Source: Actinomycetota bacterium (GTDB taxonomy: Bacteria; Actinomycetota; Acidimicrobiia; Acidimicrobiales; Acidimicrobilacustridaceae). Taken from it: 64,000 nucleotides of DNA. A program made the position numbers and the translations under genes. The DNA lies in the NCBI GenBank assembly GCA_016185305.1, contig JACPNV010000005.1:29328-93327 (forward strand), given 5' to 3'. Positions 34,997 through 43,620 of the stretch are shown here, in pieces. The notes under the pieces were generated by a model. The model was not told where the DNA came from and made no database searches. It was given only the letters and a program-made list of their open reading frames with translations. Position 1 is the stretch's first letter, and each line of letters begins with the position of its first letter.

Positions 34997-35734
34997 TCAC
35001 GCACCTTCGCGCGCGGCCCGGCGGTCGAGCCACTTCAGCGCATCGCGCTTCGACAGCGCCGACAGCTCGCGGTCGTGCTCGTCGACGAACCGCCGCACCG
35101 CGGCGCCGTCGATCTTGCTGTAGTCGCGCAGCGCCCAACCGATCGCCTTGCGGATGAAGAACTCGGGGTCGCCCGCCCGCTCGAGGCAATACGAGAACAG
35201 CCGGTCGGTGTCGGTCTCGGACGTGAACCGCGCCTGGTGGATGATGGCCGTGCGCGCCAGCCAGATGTCGTCGCTGCCGATCCACTCGTCCATCACCGAA
35301 GCCAAGGCACGATCGGCGAGCACCAGTGGGCCGACGACGTGGTGCGCCAGTTCGTCGACCGTGTCCCACCACGGCTTGGTCGTGATGAGCAGCCTGGCGG
35401 TCGCGAGGAACGATGCGTCCACCCGCTTGATCCCTTGGCGCACGATGCTGCACGCCGCGTACTGGTAGTCGCGCTCGCGCATAGCCCACAGCGACCGTGC
35501 GAGCGATTCGAGGTCGGCCTGGTCGGGCAGCCCCAGCCCGGCGATCGCGTCGCGGACCACCGCGCCGCGCCGCGGGGCGGGCATTCCGATGTAGTCGAAC
35601 TGATCGCGCATGTACGCCTTCATCGGCACGGCCGCTTCCGGGTTGCGGTTCGCCTCGAACGCGATCTCGAGTGCAGAGACGTACTCGGACGCCAGGGGCG
35701 TCAGCCTCGGCGCCGGCTTCGGCTTCGGCGTCAC
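34997..35734 (-). CDS. DNA alkylation repair protein (AlkD-like HEAT-repeat glycosylase)
   Basis: A 245-residue all-helical protein of the AlkC/AlkD superfamily, which excises bulky or cationic alkylated bases using HEAT-like repeats. Characteristic segments are MKAYMRDQFDYIGMPAPRRG at the start, then WDTVDELAHHVVGPLV, and a C-terminal FIRKAIGWALRDYSKIDGAA block. GTG 35734 overlaps the PIG-L deacetylase stop (GTGA). Substrate preference cannot be read by eye. It is part of the minus-strand operon cofC, PIG-L, this gene and a small protein. Confidence 0.88.
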   Translation of the reverse strand: MTPKPKPAPRLTPLASEYVSALEIAFEANRNPEAAVPMKAYMRDQFDYIGMPAPRRGAVVRDAIAGLGLPDQADLESLARSLWAMRERDYQYAACSIVRQGIKRVDASFLATARLLITTKPWWDTVDELAHHVVGPLVLADRALASVMDEWIGSDDIWLARTAIIHQARFTSETDTDRLFSYCLERAGDPEFFIRKAIGWALRDYSKIDGAAVRRFVDEHDRELSALSKRDALKWLDRRAAREGA

Positions 35735-36462
35735 AGCTGGTCGATCAGCTTGAAGCGTTCGCCGAGCTGGAAGCCGGCGTTGGCACCCGCCGCGGCGAGC
35801 CGGGCCAGGATCTTGTCGCCGAACGCCTCGAGCTGCGTGCCGTCGTCGTCAGCCGCGATGGACATCGTCGACACATGCTGGCTGCGATGCGCGAGCAGCG
35901 CGGCGATCTTGGATTCGCCGAACCCCGTGACATCTTCGACATGGTCAGGCGCATCGGCTTCGAAGAGCAAGAGCGAGCCTGGCCGGTGATGGGCCACGTC
36001 GTGCGCCTTGTAGAAGTGCGGATCGCGCGCGGCCACGATGCCATCGACCGCCAGCCAGCCGGCATGCCGATGATCGGGGTGCAGCCGGTAGCGCTTCCAC
36101 GGGTCATGCCCGAGCACGACATCGGGCTGCAGCTTGCGGATCCAGTACGCGACCTCATCGCGCTCGGCCAATCCGGATTGCAGCTCGCCGTCTTCGTGAT
36201 GGAGGAAGACGACCTCGCCTGTCGCGCCGAGCGAGAGCGCCGCGGCTCGCTGCTCTTCCTGGCGGGTCCGGACGAGCTCGCGCGTGTCGGCCTCGGCGTC
36301 CCACGTTCCCTTGGAGCCGTCGGTGAGGACGAGATGGCTCACCTCGCAACCTGCGGCGGACCACTTGGCCAGCGTCGCGCCGCATTGGAACTCGATGTCG
36401 TCGGGATGCGCCCCGATGGCCAGGGCGCGCGCAGGGGTCGGCAGGTTGGTCGACGAGATCAT
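35731..36462 (-). CDS. PIG-L family (LmbE-type) deacetylase
   Basis: A 243-residue zinc-dependent N-deacetylase. The metal site is AHPDDIEFQCG (residues 18-28) with the second His cluster in LHPDHRHAGWLAVDG. The family includes MshB and Mca of mycothiol metabolism and antibiotic or glycan deacetylases; the substrate is unclear. ATG 36462 lies in the first unit of an 11-bp triple repeat, giving three ATGATC sequences of which only this one is in frame. Its stop overlaps the next gene. Confidence 0.9.
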   Translation of the reverse strand: MISSTNLPTPARALAIGAHPDDIEFQCGATLAKWSAAGCEVSHLVLTDGSKGTWDAEADTRELVRTRQEEQRAAALSLGATGEVVFLHHEDGELQSGLAERDEVAYWIRKLQPDVVLGHDPWKRYRLHPDHRHAGWLAVDGIVAARDPHFYKAHDVAHHRPGSLLLFEADAPDHVEDVTGFGESKIAALLAHRSQHVSTMSIAADDDGTQLEAFGDKILARLAAAGANAGFQLGERFKLIDQL

Positions 36463-36487
36463 GGCGAGATCATGGCGAGATCATGGC
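36455..36487. repeat. 11-bp tandem triplication at the cofC/PIG-L junction
   Basis: GAGATCATGGC occurs three times in a row, covering both the cofC stop (36481-36483) and the PIG-L start (36460-36462). Each unit offers a minus-strand ATG, two of them out of frame. Loss or gain of units would change spacing between the two genes and possibly their translational coupling. Confidence 0.92.
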
Positions 36488-37080
36488 GACATGAGCCGGT
36501 GCCGCTCCGCCACGGGAAGCCAGTCGGGATCGTCGAGGTCGGCGGGCGAGTCGACGTCCCACGCCAGGCGCGGTTCGCGCACGATGCGCAGCGCGAGCCC
36601 GAGCCGCGCGGCCTCGGCTTGATGCCGGCGAAATGAGCCCGGCCCGTAGGCGAAGCCAAATGCGCACCCCGAGGGCACGCACGCGACGTTGGTGCCGTCG
36701 TCGCGCCGATCAGGTACGAGGGTCACCCCGTCGAAGTCCGCCACCGCCGAGAAGTCGCGAGCGTGAGGAAGGTCGCCGTGAGCCACGACGACCCGCGTGA
36801 ACCCGAGCGCGGCCAGCTCGTCAACGCCGTCGGCGACCGCGCCGTTGAGCCCACGGCCAGGGCGCCAGATCACGCCGGCCCCGGCCTGAGTGGCCCACGC
36901 CGCGACCTCGTCGTCGTCGCACACCACGTAGACCGGGAACGGCTGGGCGGCCGAGACGACCCAGGTCGCCATCCTCCGCGCGAGTCCGGCGCGGGCGATC
37001 GTGTCGAGCGCAGGCGCCAGCCTCACCTTGGCCCGTGAGAACGCCTTGACGGGGACGAGCACCGCGGCACGCGCTGGCAT
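36481..37080 (-). CDS. cofC: 2-phospho-L-lactate (or PEP) guanylyltransferase of F420 synthesis
   Basis: A 199-residue nucleotidyltransferase-fold protein. The start AAVLVPVKAFSRAKVRLAPA and the inner VVVAHGDLPHARDF and AWDVDSPADLDDPDWL are typical of CofC/FbiD, which activates phospholactate or phosphoenolpyruvate with GTP for coenzyme F420. ATG 37080 is supported by alignment of the first strand; the ORF-track extension to 37353 is a shadow of the VWA gene. Presence of F420 synthesis fits an actinobacterial host. The other F420 genes are not in this window. Confidence 0.85.
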   Translation of the reverse strand: MPARAAVLVPVKAFSRAKVRLAPALDTIARAGLARRMATWVVSAAQPFPVYVVCDDDEVAAWATQAGAGVIWRPGRGLNGAVADGVDELAALGFTRVVVAHGDLPHARDFSAVADFDGVTLVPDRRDDGTNVACVPSGCAFGFAYGPGSFRRHQAEAARLGLALRIVREPRLAWDVDSPADLDDPDWLPVAERHRLMSP

Positions 37081-37114
37081 CGGGCGCAGTGTACGGGGGA
37101 GAGCCAGACTTCGG

Positions 37115-38320
37115 TCATGCCGGCGGTGCTGAGGCGGGCAGGTCGGGGCCGATGGGGATCGTCGTCGCCCATGGTGGGGGGTCCCAGCCCGGGGGCCAGC
37201 CGGGCTGTTCGAGGACCCCGACGATGACCTTTGCGCCTTTGGGTGCTTGCGCCGGCCAGGGGGTGTAGCCGTCGGTGAGCACGACCACGAGCGATGGTTT
37301 CGGGCGGAGTTCGGTCGCGGCGGCGATGCCGGCACCCATGTCGGTGCCGCCACCGCCGGCGAGCGCGACGTCGGCGGCGCGGGTGACGCGGGTGACGGCG
37401 TGGACGTTGGTGTCGACGGCGAGGACTCGCACGTTGCCCTGTCGGAGACCGGCGCGGGTGAGGATCCCCTCGACCTCGGCGAGCGCCCGGGCGAGGAGCT
37501 CGTCGTGCATCGAGCCGGAGGTGTCGCAGACGATCGCGACGTTCGGCGTCGGCCGGTGCAGCGCCGGCATCACGACGTCGGCGACGGTGTCCTGCCGGCG
37601 CGAAGGCCGGCGGTAGGTGTAGTCGACACGGCCGGCAGTGCTCGCCAGCTCGCGGCGTACGTGCGCGGCGAGGACGCGGCGCCAGTCGACCTGTGCCGGC
37701 AGCAGGGTCTCGGCCCATCGGAGCCATCCGCCGGGAACGGTTCCGGGTTCGCGGGCATGGCAGCGGTGGATCTCGGCGGCGGTGTCGAGGCGGAGGAGCT
37801 GGCGCTGGTCGTGGGGGAGGCCGTCGCAGTCCCATGGGCGGTCGCCGTCGTCACAACCCGAGCCGCAGTCCCACTGCCGTGGTCCGGCCGCCGGTCGCTC
37901 GTAGTAGGCCTCGACCAGCTCGCCCACGTTCGCGCCGAAGTCGAACGGCAGGTCGGCGGCGACGGGAGGAAGGATGCCGGTGCGGGCGAGGTCGTCGTTG
38001 ATCTCGGCGTCGCCGCAGCGGTTCCACCACTCGCGCTGGTTGTCCTCCTCGACACCGACGCGCTGGGCACGGTCGGCGTGGGCCCGCAACAGGTGGCTGA
38101 TCAGGTGCAGGAGCAGAGCACCGAGTTGCGGCGCTTCGAAGCGATCGACGTGCGCGGGGTCGGCGTGGATGTTCCACGCCCGGTCGACCGCGATGGTGCC
38201 GCACTCGGTGTCGAGCAGGACCGGAGCGGCGAAGAGCGCGCTGGCGAGGTAGGGCTGCTGGGCCGCGGCCCACAGGCGAGCGGCGGCCATCTTCGAGAGA
38301 AGGTCTGCATCCGTGGGCAT
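37115..38320 (-). CDS. VWA-like domain protein with metallopeptidase-like N-terminus
   Basis: A 401-residue protein. The N-terminal half resembles the DUF2201/VWA-like metallopeptidase family: LLLHLISHLLRAHADRAQ (HxxxH), then QREWWNRCGDAEINDDLA. A short spacer is Cys/Asp-rich (WDCGSGCDDGDRPWDCDGL). The C-terminal half is a VWA-like fold with the MIDAS motif CDTSGSMHDELL and a closing VVVLTDGYTPWP. These proteins pair with MoxR ATPases, which remodel client proteins. It starts 4 bases after the MoxR stop, so the two form an operon. Confidence 0.85.
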   Translation of the reverse strand: MPTDADLLSKMAAARLWAAAQQPYLASALFAAPVLLDTECGTIAVDRAWNIHADPAHVDRFEAPQLGALLLHLISHLLRAHADRAQRVGVEEDNQREWWNRCGDAEINDDLARTGILPPVAADLPFDFGANVGELVEAYYERPAAGPRQWDCGSGCDDGDRPWDCDGLPHDQRQLLRLDTAAEIHRCHAREPGTVPGGWLRWAETLLPAQVDWRRVLAAHVRRELASTAGRVDYTYRRPSRRQDTVADVVMPALHRPTPNVAIVCDTSGSMHDELLARALAEVEGILTRAGLRQGNVRVLAVDTNVHAVTRVTRAADVALAGGGGTDMGAGIAAATELRPKPSLVVVLTDGYTPWPAQAPKGAKVIVGVLEQPGWPPGWDPPPWATTIPIGPDLPASAPPA

Positions 38321-38324
38321 GCGC

Positions 38325-39431
38325 TCAGGACAGCAGGCCGGCTTCGCGCAGCATCGGTGCGAAGGCCTTGGCCTCGTCGGGGACCGCGGCGCCTGCGGGT
38401 CGGCACCGCGCCAGCGATCGGGCGGCGGTGGCCGCGACGTCGGGGGCGACCTGCCGCGCCCGGTCGAGCACCCGCCATCCTCGTAGCCAGCGGTCGGCGG
38501 TCGGGTTGGCGACGACGACGGCGGCGACCGACGTGAGCGCGGCGTAGGCACGGTCGCCGCGCTCGGGGAGGTCGAACGAATCCGGATCGAGGAGCAGCGC
38601 TTCGGGATCAGGGAGGTCGGCCTCCGCGAGCCACGTGGTGAACTCGATGCCGGGGCCGTGGCCGACCGCGCCCCGGACGAGGATCGACCGGGCGAGATCG
38701 GACGCGCCGGCCGCGTCGCAGGCGGCGAGCAGTCGTGCGCTCATGTCCCACGTGCGAGGACTGGGCCAGGCGCGGCCCCCGGTGGCGGCGTCGTCGGGAA
38801 CATCGAGTGCGAGCATCGGTCGGACGGTGACGAACCCGGCAACCCAGCTCCGCGGGATGGCGATTCGCTGCTCCCACATCGCGTCGAGGTGGGGAAGCTG
38901 CGGCTGCGCCCACCCGGTGGACAGCCCATCAGCGAGCGGGCGGGCGTCGATGCTCCAGTCGAGATGGCAGAACCGGTTGGCGAGCGGTGGCGATAGGTCC
39001 CAGCCGTCAGCGGCTTGTTCGGGCGGGTTCGCGGCCGCGACGACCGCGACGCCGTCCGGCAGGGTCAGATCGCCGACGGTCCGCTCGAGCACGACCCGCA
39101 ACAACGCGGCCTGCACGGCGGGCGGTGCGGTGGAGATCTCGTCGAAGAACAACAGCGCGGCGTCGGCTACCGCGAGCCGCTCGGCCCACCGCGGCGGTGC
39201 GAACGCCACGCTGGCGCCGGCGCCGTTGTCACGGTTGATGATCGGTAGGCCGGCGAAGTCTGACGGCTCGCGAATCGACGCGATGACCGTCTCGCACGGC
39301 CAACCGGACGCGTCGGCCATCGCCCGGACGACCGAGGTCTTCCCCGTGCCGGGCGCACCCCACAGGACGACAGGAACGCGTGCAGCAACGGCCACACCCA
39401 ACGCTTCGACGACGGACGCCTGATCGGTCAT
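38325..39431 (-). CDS. MoxR-type AAA ATPase
   Basis: A 368-residue AAA+ ATPase. Walker A is WGAPGTGKTSVV (around residues 24-35), Walker B is ALLFFDEISTA, and sensor/arginine regions follow (VAAANPPEQAA, PPLANRFCHLDW). MoxR proteins act as chaperone-like partners of VWA proteins. ATG 39431 begins MTDQASVVEALG; the ORF-track start at 39680 overlaps the divergent gene. It is divergent from the 418-residue unknown gene across 82 bases, which probably hold both promoters. Confidence 0.88.
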   Translation of the reverse strand: MTDQASVVEALGVAVAARVPVVLWGAPGTGKTSVVRAMADASGWPCETVIASIREPSDFAGLPIINRDNGAGASVAFAPPRWAERLAVADAALLFFDEISTAPPAVQAALLRVVLERTVGDLTLPDGVAVVAAANPPEQAADGWDLSPPLANRFCHLDWSIDARPLADGLSTGWAQPQLPHLDAMWEQRIAIPRSWVAGFVTVRPMLALDVPDDAATGGRAWPSPRTWDMSARLLAACDAAGASDLARSILVRGAVGHGPGIEFTTWLAEADLPDPEALLLDPDSFDLPERGDRAYAALTSVAAVVVANPTADRWLRGWRVLDRARQVAPDVAATAARSLARCRPAGAAVPDEAKAFAPMLREAGLLS

Positions 39432-39513
39432 CGGAAGATTGTGCCGTGTGCGCGCCGGCCGAGCCCGCCGGATGCTGCTCGACAGGTCGGGCCGAGCGTG
39501 CAACGCTCGCCCG

Positions 39514-40770
39514 ATGGCGGCGTTCGACGCGGAGCTGTACCTGCGCCTCGCGGGCGAAGCGATGATCCTCGAAGGTCCCAACCCGCGCCAGAACGTCGGG
39601 TGGAGCAGTCCCACCACCGACGCCGCCTCCGCGCTCGTCGCCGTCGACGCTCTCCCCCTCGAGACCGCGGAGACCATCACCCGCGACTACGAGATCGCGA
39701 TGTCTCTTCGGGGTGACCAGCGATCACGCGGTGCGATGTTCCGCGTTGGTCGCGGGCCCCAGCCCTCGGGGACGCCGTTCCCGCCGGCTCGTGTCGCCGT
39801 CAGCGGCCAGACCGTCGAGACCTCCTGGGGCTCGATCACGGTCCATCACGTCCTCCTCGGCGATACCTCGACGGCCATGCACATCACCGCTACCGACCGA
39901 TCTCCGGGCGGCTTCGGGATGCGCAACATCGCGCCGGTGGTCAGAGACGATCGGGGCACGGCGATGCCGACCTTCTTCAGCGGCGGTGGTGGCAGCAACG
40001 GGTACCGCGGTGAGCTCTCGGGTGCGCCGGCGCTGTCGCCGTCCACGGCATGGATCGAGCTGGACGGCACCCGCATCGACCTTCGCGACAACCCCGTACA
40101 GGTCGAGGTCCGCATCGAGGAGCTCGAGCCGTCGACGCCTGCGGAGCGTCACCTCCGGCAGCTCCTTGCATCGAGTGGACCGGGGCCTCGGTTCGCGAAC
40201 CCCGACAGCATCGAGGACGTGATCTCGGTGCTGGTCGCGTGCGGAGCGATCCAGCCTGAGGACCGGGCCATCAAGGAGGTCCGCGCCGTCGGGTCGGCCA
40301 TGCAAGGCCGGAACGCCACCGACCCCGACCTGCCACCCCGCTGGAGGTCGGTGATGAGCCGGTCTCGCAACCCGTTCCCCGGGTACCACGACAGCAACGA
40401 CGGCGGCCGCACGATCGTCGTCGGTGCGGCCACACCCGCCATCGACGGTGCCTACGTGCGCGTGGACGCGCTCATCGTGTCCGCCCAAGCATTCGCGGTC
40501 GAGGTGGCGGTCTCGCCCGGGCACGCCTTGGGCCCAGGCGGGTGGGGGCCGGTGGTCGGTGGAGAGTCGCTGTCGTGGTGGGCCGAGGACGACCGCGGCA
40601 ACCACTACCTCGGAACGATGACCGGCTCCAGCGGGAGCGACGACTACTGCCGTTCCACCGTCCAGTTCGGGCCGCCTCTCGACCCCGCGGCCGAGCTCCT
40701 CATGCTGCAGCCCACCGGGTCGGCGCACCGCGCCGTCGTCACGATCCCGATCGGGGAGGAACGGGCGTGA
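39514..40770 (+). CDS. Unknown protein divergent from the MoxR-VWA pair
   Basis: A 418-residue soluble protein with no family I recognise. ATG 39514 (MAAFDAELYLRLAGEAMI) is preferred over 39439 because the earlier residues are Arg/Cys-rich noise. The body is beta-rich and Gly/Pro-rich (GSITVHHVLLGDTSTAMHIT; STAWIELDGTRIDLRDN), with a helical middle (ERHLRQLLASSG). The closing half has YVRVDALIVSAQAFAVEVAV. The stop overlaps the next GTG, so the two are coupled and probably share a task, plausibly with the MoxR-VWA pair. Confidence 0.72.
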   Translation: MAAFDAELYLRLAGEAMILEGPNPRQNVGWSSPTTDAASALVAVDALPLETAETITRDYEIAMSLRGDQRSRGAMFRVGRGPQPSGTPFPPARVAVSGQTVETSWGSITVHHVLLGDTSTAMHITATDRSPGGFGMRNIAPVVRDDRGTAMPTFFSGGGGSNGYRGELSGAPALSPSTAWIELDGTRIDLRDNPVQVEVRIEELEPSTPAERHLRQLLASSGPGPRFANPDSIEDVISVLVACGAIQPEDRAIKEVRAVGSAMQGRNATDPDLPPRWRSVMSRSRNPFPGYHDSNDGGRTIVVGAATPAIDGAYVRVDALIVSAQAFAVEVAVSPGHALGPGGWGPVVGGESLSWWAEDDRGNHYLGTMTGSSGSDDYCRSTVQFGPPLDPAAELLMLQPTGSAHRAVVTIPIGEERA

Positions 40771-41669
40771 CCGCCGAGTGGTTCGCGGGCCTCTCGCCGG
40801 CGCATGCTGCGGTCGAATGCGGCGACGCCATACACCATCTGGAATGGCGAGACGGATCCTTGACCGCCGCGGACCACGAGGATGCCGAAGGTGACCGCAC
40901 CCTCGCCGCGCTCGGCGGCGATCGCCACACCTGCCTGGCTGTGCTCGACGCGTGGGCCCGTCACGAGCACGACCTGCGCGTGCTCGTGCTGGCATCCCGA
41001 GGGCCGTCGGACGCGGTCCGGGTCCCCGACGAGATGCGGATGGCCGCGGGGGGTCGAGCCGCGGGGGGTCGAGCCGCGGGGGGTCGGGCGACCGGCTGGT
41101 TCTCCTATGGGGCGGCGGGCACGGCGATGGCGGCGTCGATGCCGCGCCAGGCTCGGTTGACGGCGGGCATGAGCCAGAGCTTCGCTGCCCAGGCAGTTGC
41201 GGGCGCGCGAGGCAGATCCTCGGACCCGGACGATGTCGCCGGCGCCATGCAGCTCCTCGGTCTCGGCGGCGGACTGCCCCGCCGGCTCTGCGCCCACGTG
41301 GCCGCGCATTGGGGAGCGCGCCTCGCCGAAGGCGACGACGAAGCGAGCCGCCGGAGGGCCGAGCTCCACGCCGCCCTCCATGGCCGGGTCGTGTGCGCGG
41401 TGCGGGAATGGCTCGACGACGCGGCGGTACCGGTGCATGTCGACATGATCGAGCCGGGCGACGACGCCACTGTTCGGCGAGAACACGGCGGGCTGCACGT
41501 CTCGGTCCCGTTCCGCTGGATCCTCGACGTGTGGGCGCCAGGGCTCGGTGTGGTCGCCGGCGCGTTCACCCTTCGAGCCACGCGCGATGGTGCTCAGATC
41601 GATGTTCACGGCGTCTCGCCTGACCTCTCCGATCGTCACATGGAACTGAGCCCGTCAGCGGTGGAGTGA
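40767..41669 (+). CDS. Unknown protein coupled to the previous gene
   Basis: A 300-residue protein starting at GTG 40767 (GTGA overlap, GGGAGGA upstream). It has no signal peptide; one Gly/Ala-rich segment (GRAAGGRAAGGRA, residues about 94-108) is encoded by three tandem 15-bp units. The C-terminal part holds VPVHVDMIEPGDDATVRREH and VSVPFRWILDVWAPGLGVVA. I recognise no family. Overlap with the preceding gene and proximity to MoxR-VWA suggest a four-gene unit. Confidence 0.7.
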   Translation: MTAEWFAGLSPAHAAVECGDAIHHLEWRDGSLTAADHEDAEGDRTLAALGGDRHTCLAVLDAWARHEHDLRVLVLASRGPSDAVRVPDEMRMAAGGRAAGGRAAGGRATGWFSYGAAGTAMAASMPRQARLTAGMSQSFAAQAVAGARGRSSDPDDVAGAMQLLGLGGGLPRRLCAHVAAHWGARLAEGDDEASRRRAELHAALHGRVVCAVREWLDDAAVPVHVDMIEPGDDATVRREHGGLHVSVPFRWILDVWAPGLGVVAGAFTLRATRDGAQIDVHGVSPDLSDRHMELSPSAVE

Positions 41670-41790
41670 GCCCGGTAGCGCCGCGGATCATCGGACAAGC
41701 CTGCGCCCCACGACAGAACCCGCGTCGTCGCGTGCCGGAAAGCGGTCACGTTGCTGCCTGCTCTTCGTCGTCTCGCGCCACGCGGGCGGT

Positions 41791-42546
41791 TCACGCCGAG
41801 TACGTGGCCAGGCCGGACGCGAGGATGAAGCCGGCCACCGTCAGCAGGCCGACCTGGCGCCCGCCGTGGGTGAACGCTTCCGGCATCATCGTGTTCGCCA
41901 GCATCGTGAGGATGGCGCCTGCGGCGAACGTCTGGATGAACGCGAGCGAGGCGCCTGACGCCGAGCCGAGCAGCACGTAGCCGAACGTTGCCGCGGCCAC
42001 GGAGATCGCGATGACGATCAGCCAGATTCCGATGATGCGAGCGGCTTCCATCTTGGATTCGACGAGGCCCACCGTGGCGGCGAGCCCCTCGGGGATGTTC
42101 GACAAGAAGACCGCGGTCACCATGGCGAAGCCGACCGTGCCGCCGCCAAGCAACGTGATCGCGATGGCGACCGACTCCGGAACGCCGTCGAGCAACGCCC
42201 CCAACACGAGCGACGGCCCCGAGACACCGGTGGCTGTCGCTCCGACGGCCGCTTCGGCCTCACCGACGTCGATGCCGCCGTTTCTCGCCGACCGCCGTTC
42301 GAGCAGCTCGTCGAGCCCCCAGAACACCAGCGCACCCGACACCAAGCCGAGCAGCGAGGGCAACCGCCCGCCCTCCTTGTAGGCGTCGATCGTCAACTCG
42401 AACGCGACCGCGCTGATCAACGTCCCCGCGCCGAAGGCCATGATCAGGCCGATGGCTCGCTCGGACATGTGCCACCGGAGCGCGACGATCGACCCCAGCA
42501 GCAACGAGCCCGCGCCGACGAGGGACCAGAAGGCGGCAGCGGCCAT
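41791..42546 (-). CDS. ZIP-family metal transporter
   Basis: A 251-residue membrane protein with about eight hydrophobic segments and a His-poor acidic loop in the middle. The two family motifs appear as DGVPESVAIAI (helix 4) and SNIPEGLAATV (helix 5). The Pro-Glu positions are kept, but the usual histidines before them are Asp and Ser. This pattern occurs in a subset of actinobacterial ZIP proteins, so metal preference may differ from classical Zn/Fe uptake (inference). It is divergent from gpsA across 75 bases. Confidence 0.86.
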   Translation of the reverse strand: MAAAAFWSLVGAGSLLLGSIVALRWHMSERAIGLIMAFGAGTLISAVAFELTIDAYKEGGRLPSLLGLVSGALVFWGLDELLERRSARNGGIDVGEAEAAVGATATGVSGPSLVLGALLDGVPESVAIAITLLGGGTVGFAMVTAVFLSNIPEGLAATVGLVESKMEAARIIGIWLIVIAISVAAATFGYVLLGSASGASLAFIQTFAAGAILTMLANTMMPEAFTHGGRQVGLLTVAGFILASGLATYSA

Positions 42547-42621
42547 CGCGAGATCCTTTCATCGTTTTGCCGGGCGAGGCGCCCCAGGCGCACGCCTCAC
42601 CCGGTCACTATCGTGCGGGCC

Positions 42622-43620
42622 ATGCGGATCTGTGTGGCTGTCATCGGGGCGGGCTCGTGGGGAACCACGGTGGCGCACCTCACCGCGCACAACACCGAGA
42701 CCGTCCTCTGGGCGCGCGACGAGAGCCTGGCCGACGACATCAACGAGAAGCACCAGAACTCCAAGTACCTCGCCGGTCACGAGCTGCATCACGCCGTGCG
42801 GGCGACCGCGTCGTTCAGCGAGGCGGTCTCGTGTGCAGACACGCTCATCATGGGCGTGCCGTCGCACGGCTTCCGGGCGACGCTCGAAAACGTGACCAAG
42901 CACCTGCGTGCCTGGGTGCCGGTGATCAGCCTGACCAAGGGGCTCGAGCAGGGCACGCGACTTCGCATGACGCAGATCGTCAACGAGCTCTTGCCGGGTC
43001 ATCCGTATGGGGTGCTCACCGGGCCGAACCTGGCTAAGGAGATCCTTGCCGGCGACGCTGCTGCGTCGGTCATCGCCATGTCGGACAAGACCGTGGCCGA
43101 GGAGATGCAGAACATCATCGCCACGAACCTGTTCCGCGTGTACACGAACCCGGATGTCGTCGGGTGCGAGCTCGCCGGTGCGCTCAAGAACGTGATCGCG
43201 ATCGCGTCGGGCATGGCCGACGGCCTGGGCACGGGCGACAACACGCGGGCGGCGGTCATCACGCGCGGGCTGGCCGAGTTGTCCCGGCTCGGCCTGGCCA
43301 TGGGTGGTGAAGCCATCACGTTCTCGGGGCTGGCCGGGATGGGCGACCTGCTGGCGACGTGCATCAGCCCCCAGAGCCGCAACCGCTACGTCGGTGTCGA
43401 GCTGGGCAAGGGCCGCAACATCGACGACATCATCGCGGAGATGAACATGGTGGCCGAGGGCGTGAAGACGTCATCGGTCGTGATGCAGCTCGCGGAGGAG
43501 CATGGCGTGGAGATGCCCATCGCCGAGGAGGTGTACGCCGTCTTGAACGAGGGGCGGCCCGCAGCCGAGGCCTACAAGGGCCTCCTCGGCCGGCGGTCGC
43601 GGTCCGAGATGCATGGCTGA
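42622..43620 (+). CDS. gpsA: NAD(P)-dependent glycerol-3-phosphate dehydrogenase
   Basis: A 332-residue cytosolic enzyme that reduces dihydroxyacetone phosphate to sn-glycerol-3-phosphate for phospholipid and triacylglycerol synthesis. It has the Rossmann start VAVIGAGSWGTTVAHL, LTGPNLAKEILAG, the catalytic-lysine region CELAGALKNVIAIASGMADG and GLAGMGDLLATC. ATG 42622 gives the standard length; the ORF-track start at 42469 lies in the divergent ZIP promoter. The following gene overlaps its end by 8 bases. Confidence 0.95.
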   Translation: MRICVAVIGAGSWGTTVAHLTAHNTETVLWARDESLADDINEKHQNSKYLAGHELHHAVRATASFSEAVSCADTLIMGVPSHGFRATLENVTKHLRAWVPVISLTKGLEQGTRLRMTQIVNELLPGHPYGVLTGPNLAKEILAGDAAASVIAMSDKTVAEEMQNIIATNLFRVYTNPDVVGCELAGALKNVIAIASGMADGLGTGDNTRAAVITRGLAELSRLGLAMGGEAITFSGLAGMGDLLATCISPQSRNRYVGVELGKGRNIDDIIAEMNMVAEGVKTSSVVMQLAEEHGVEMPIAEEVYAVLNEGRPAAEAYKGLLGRRSRSEMHG

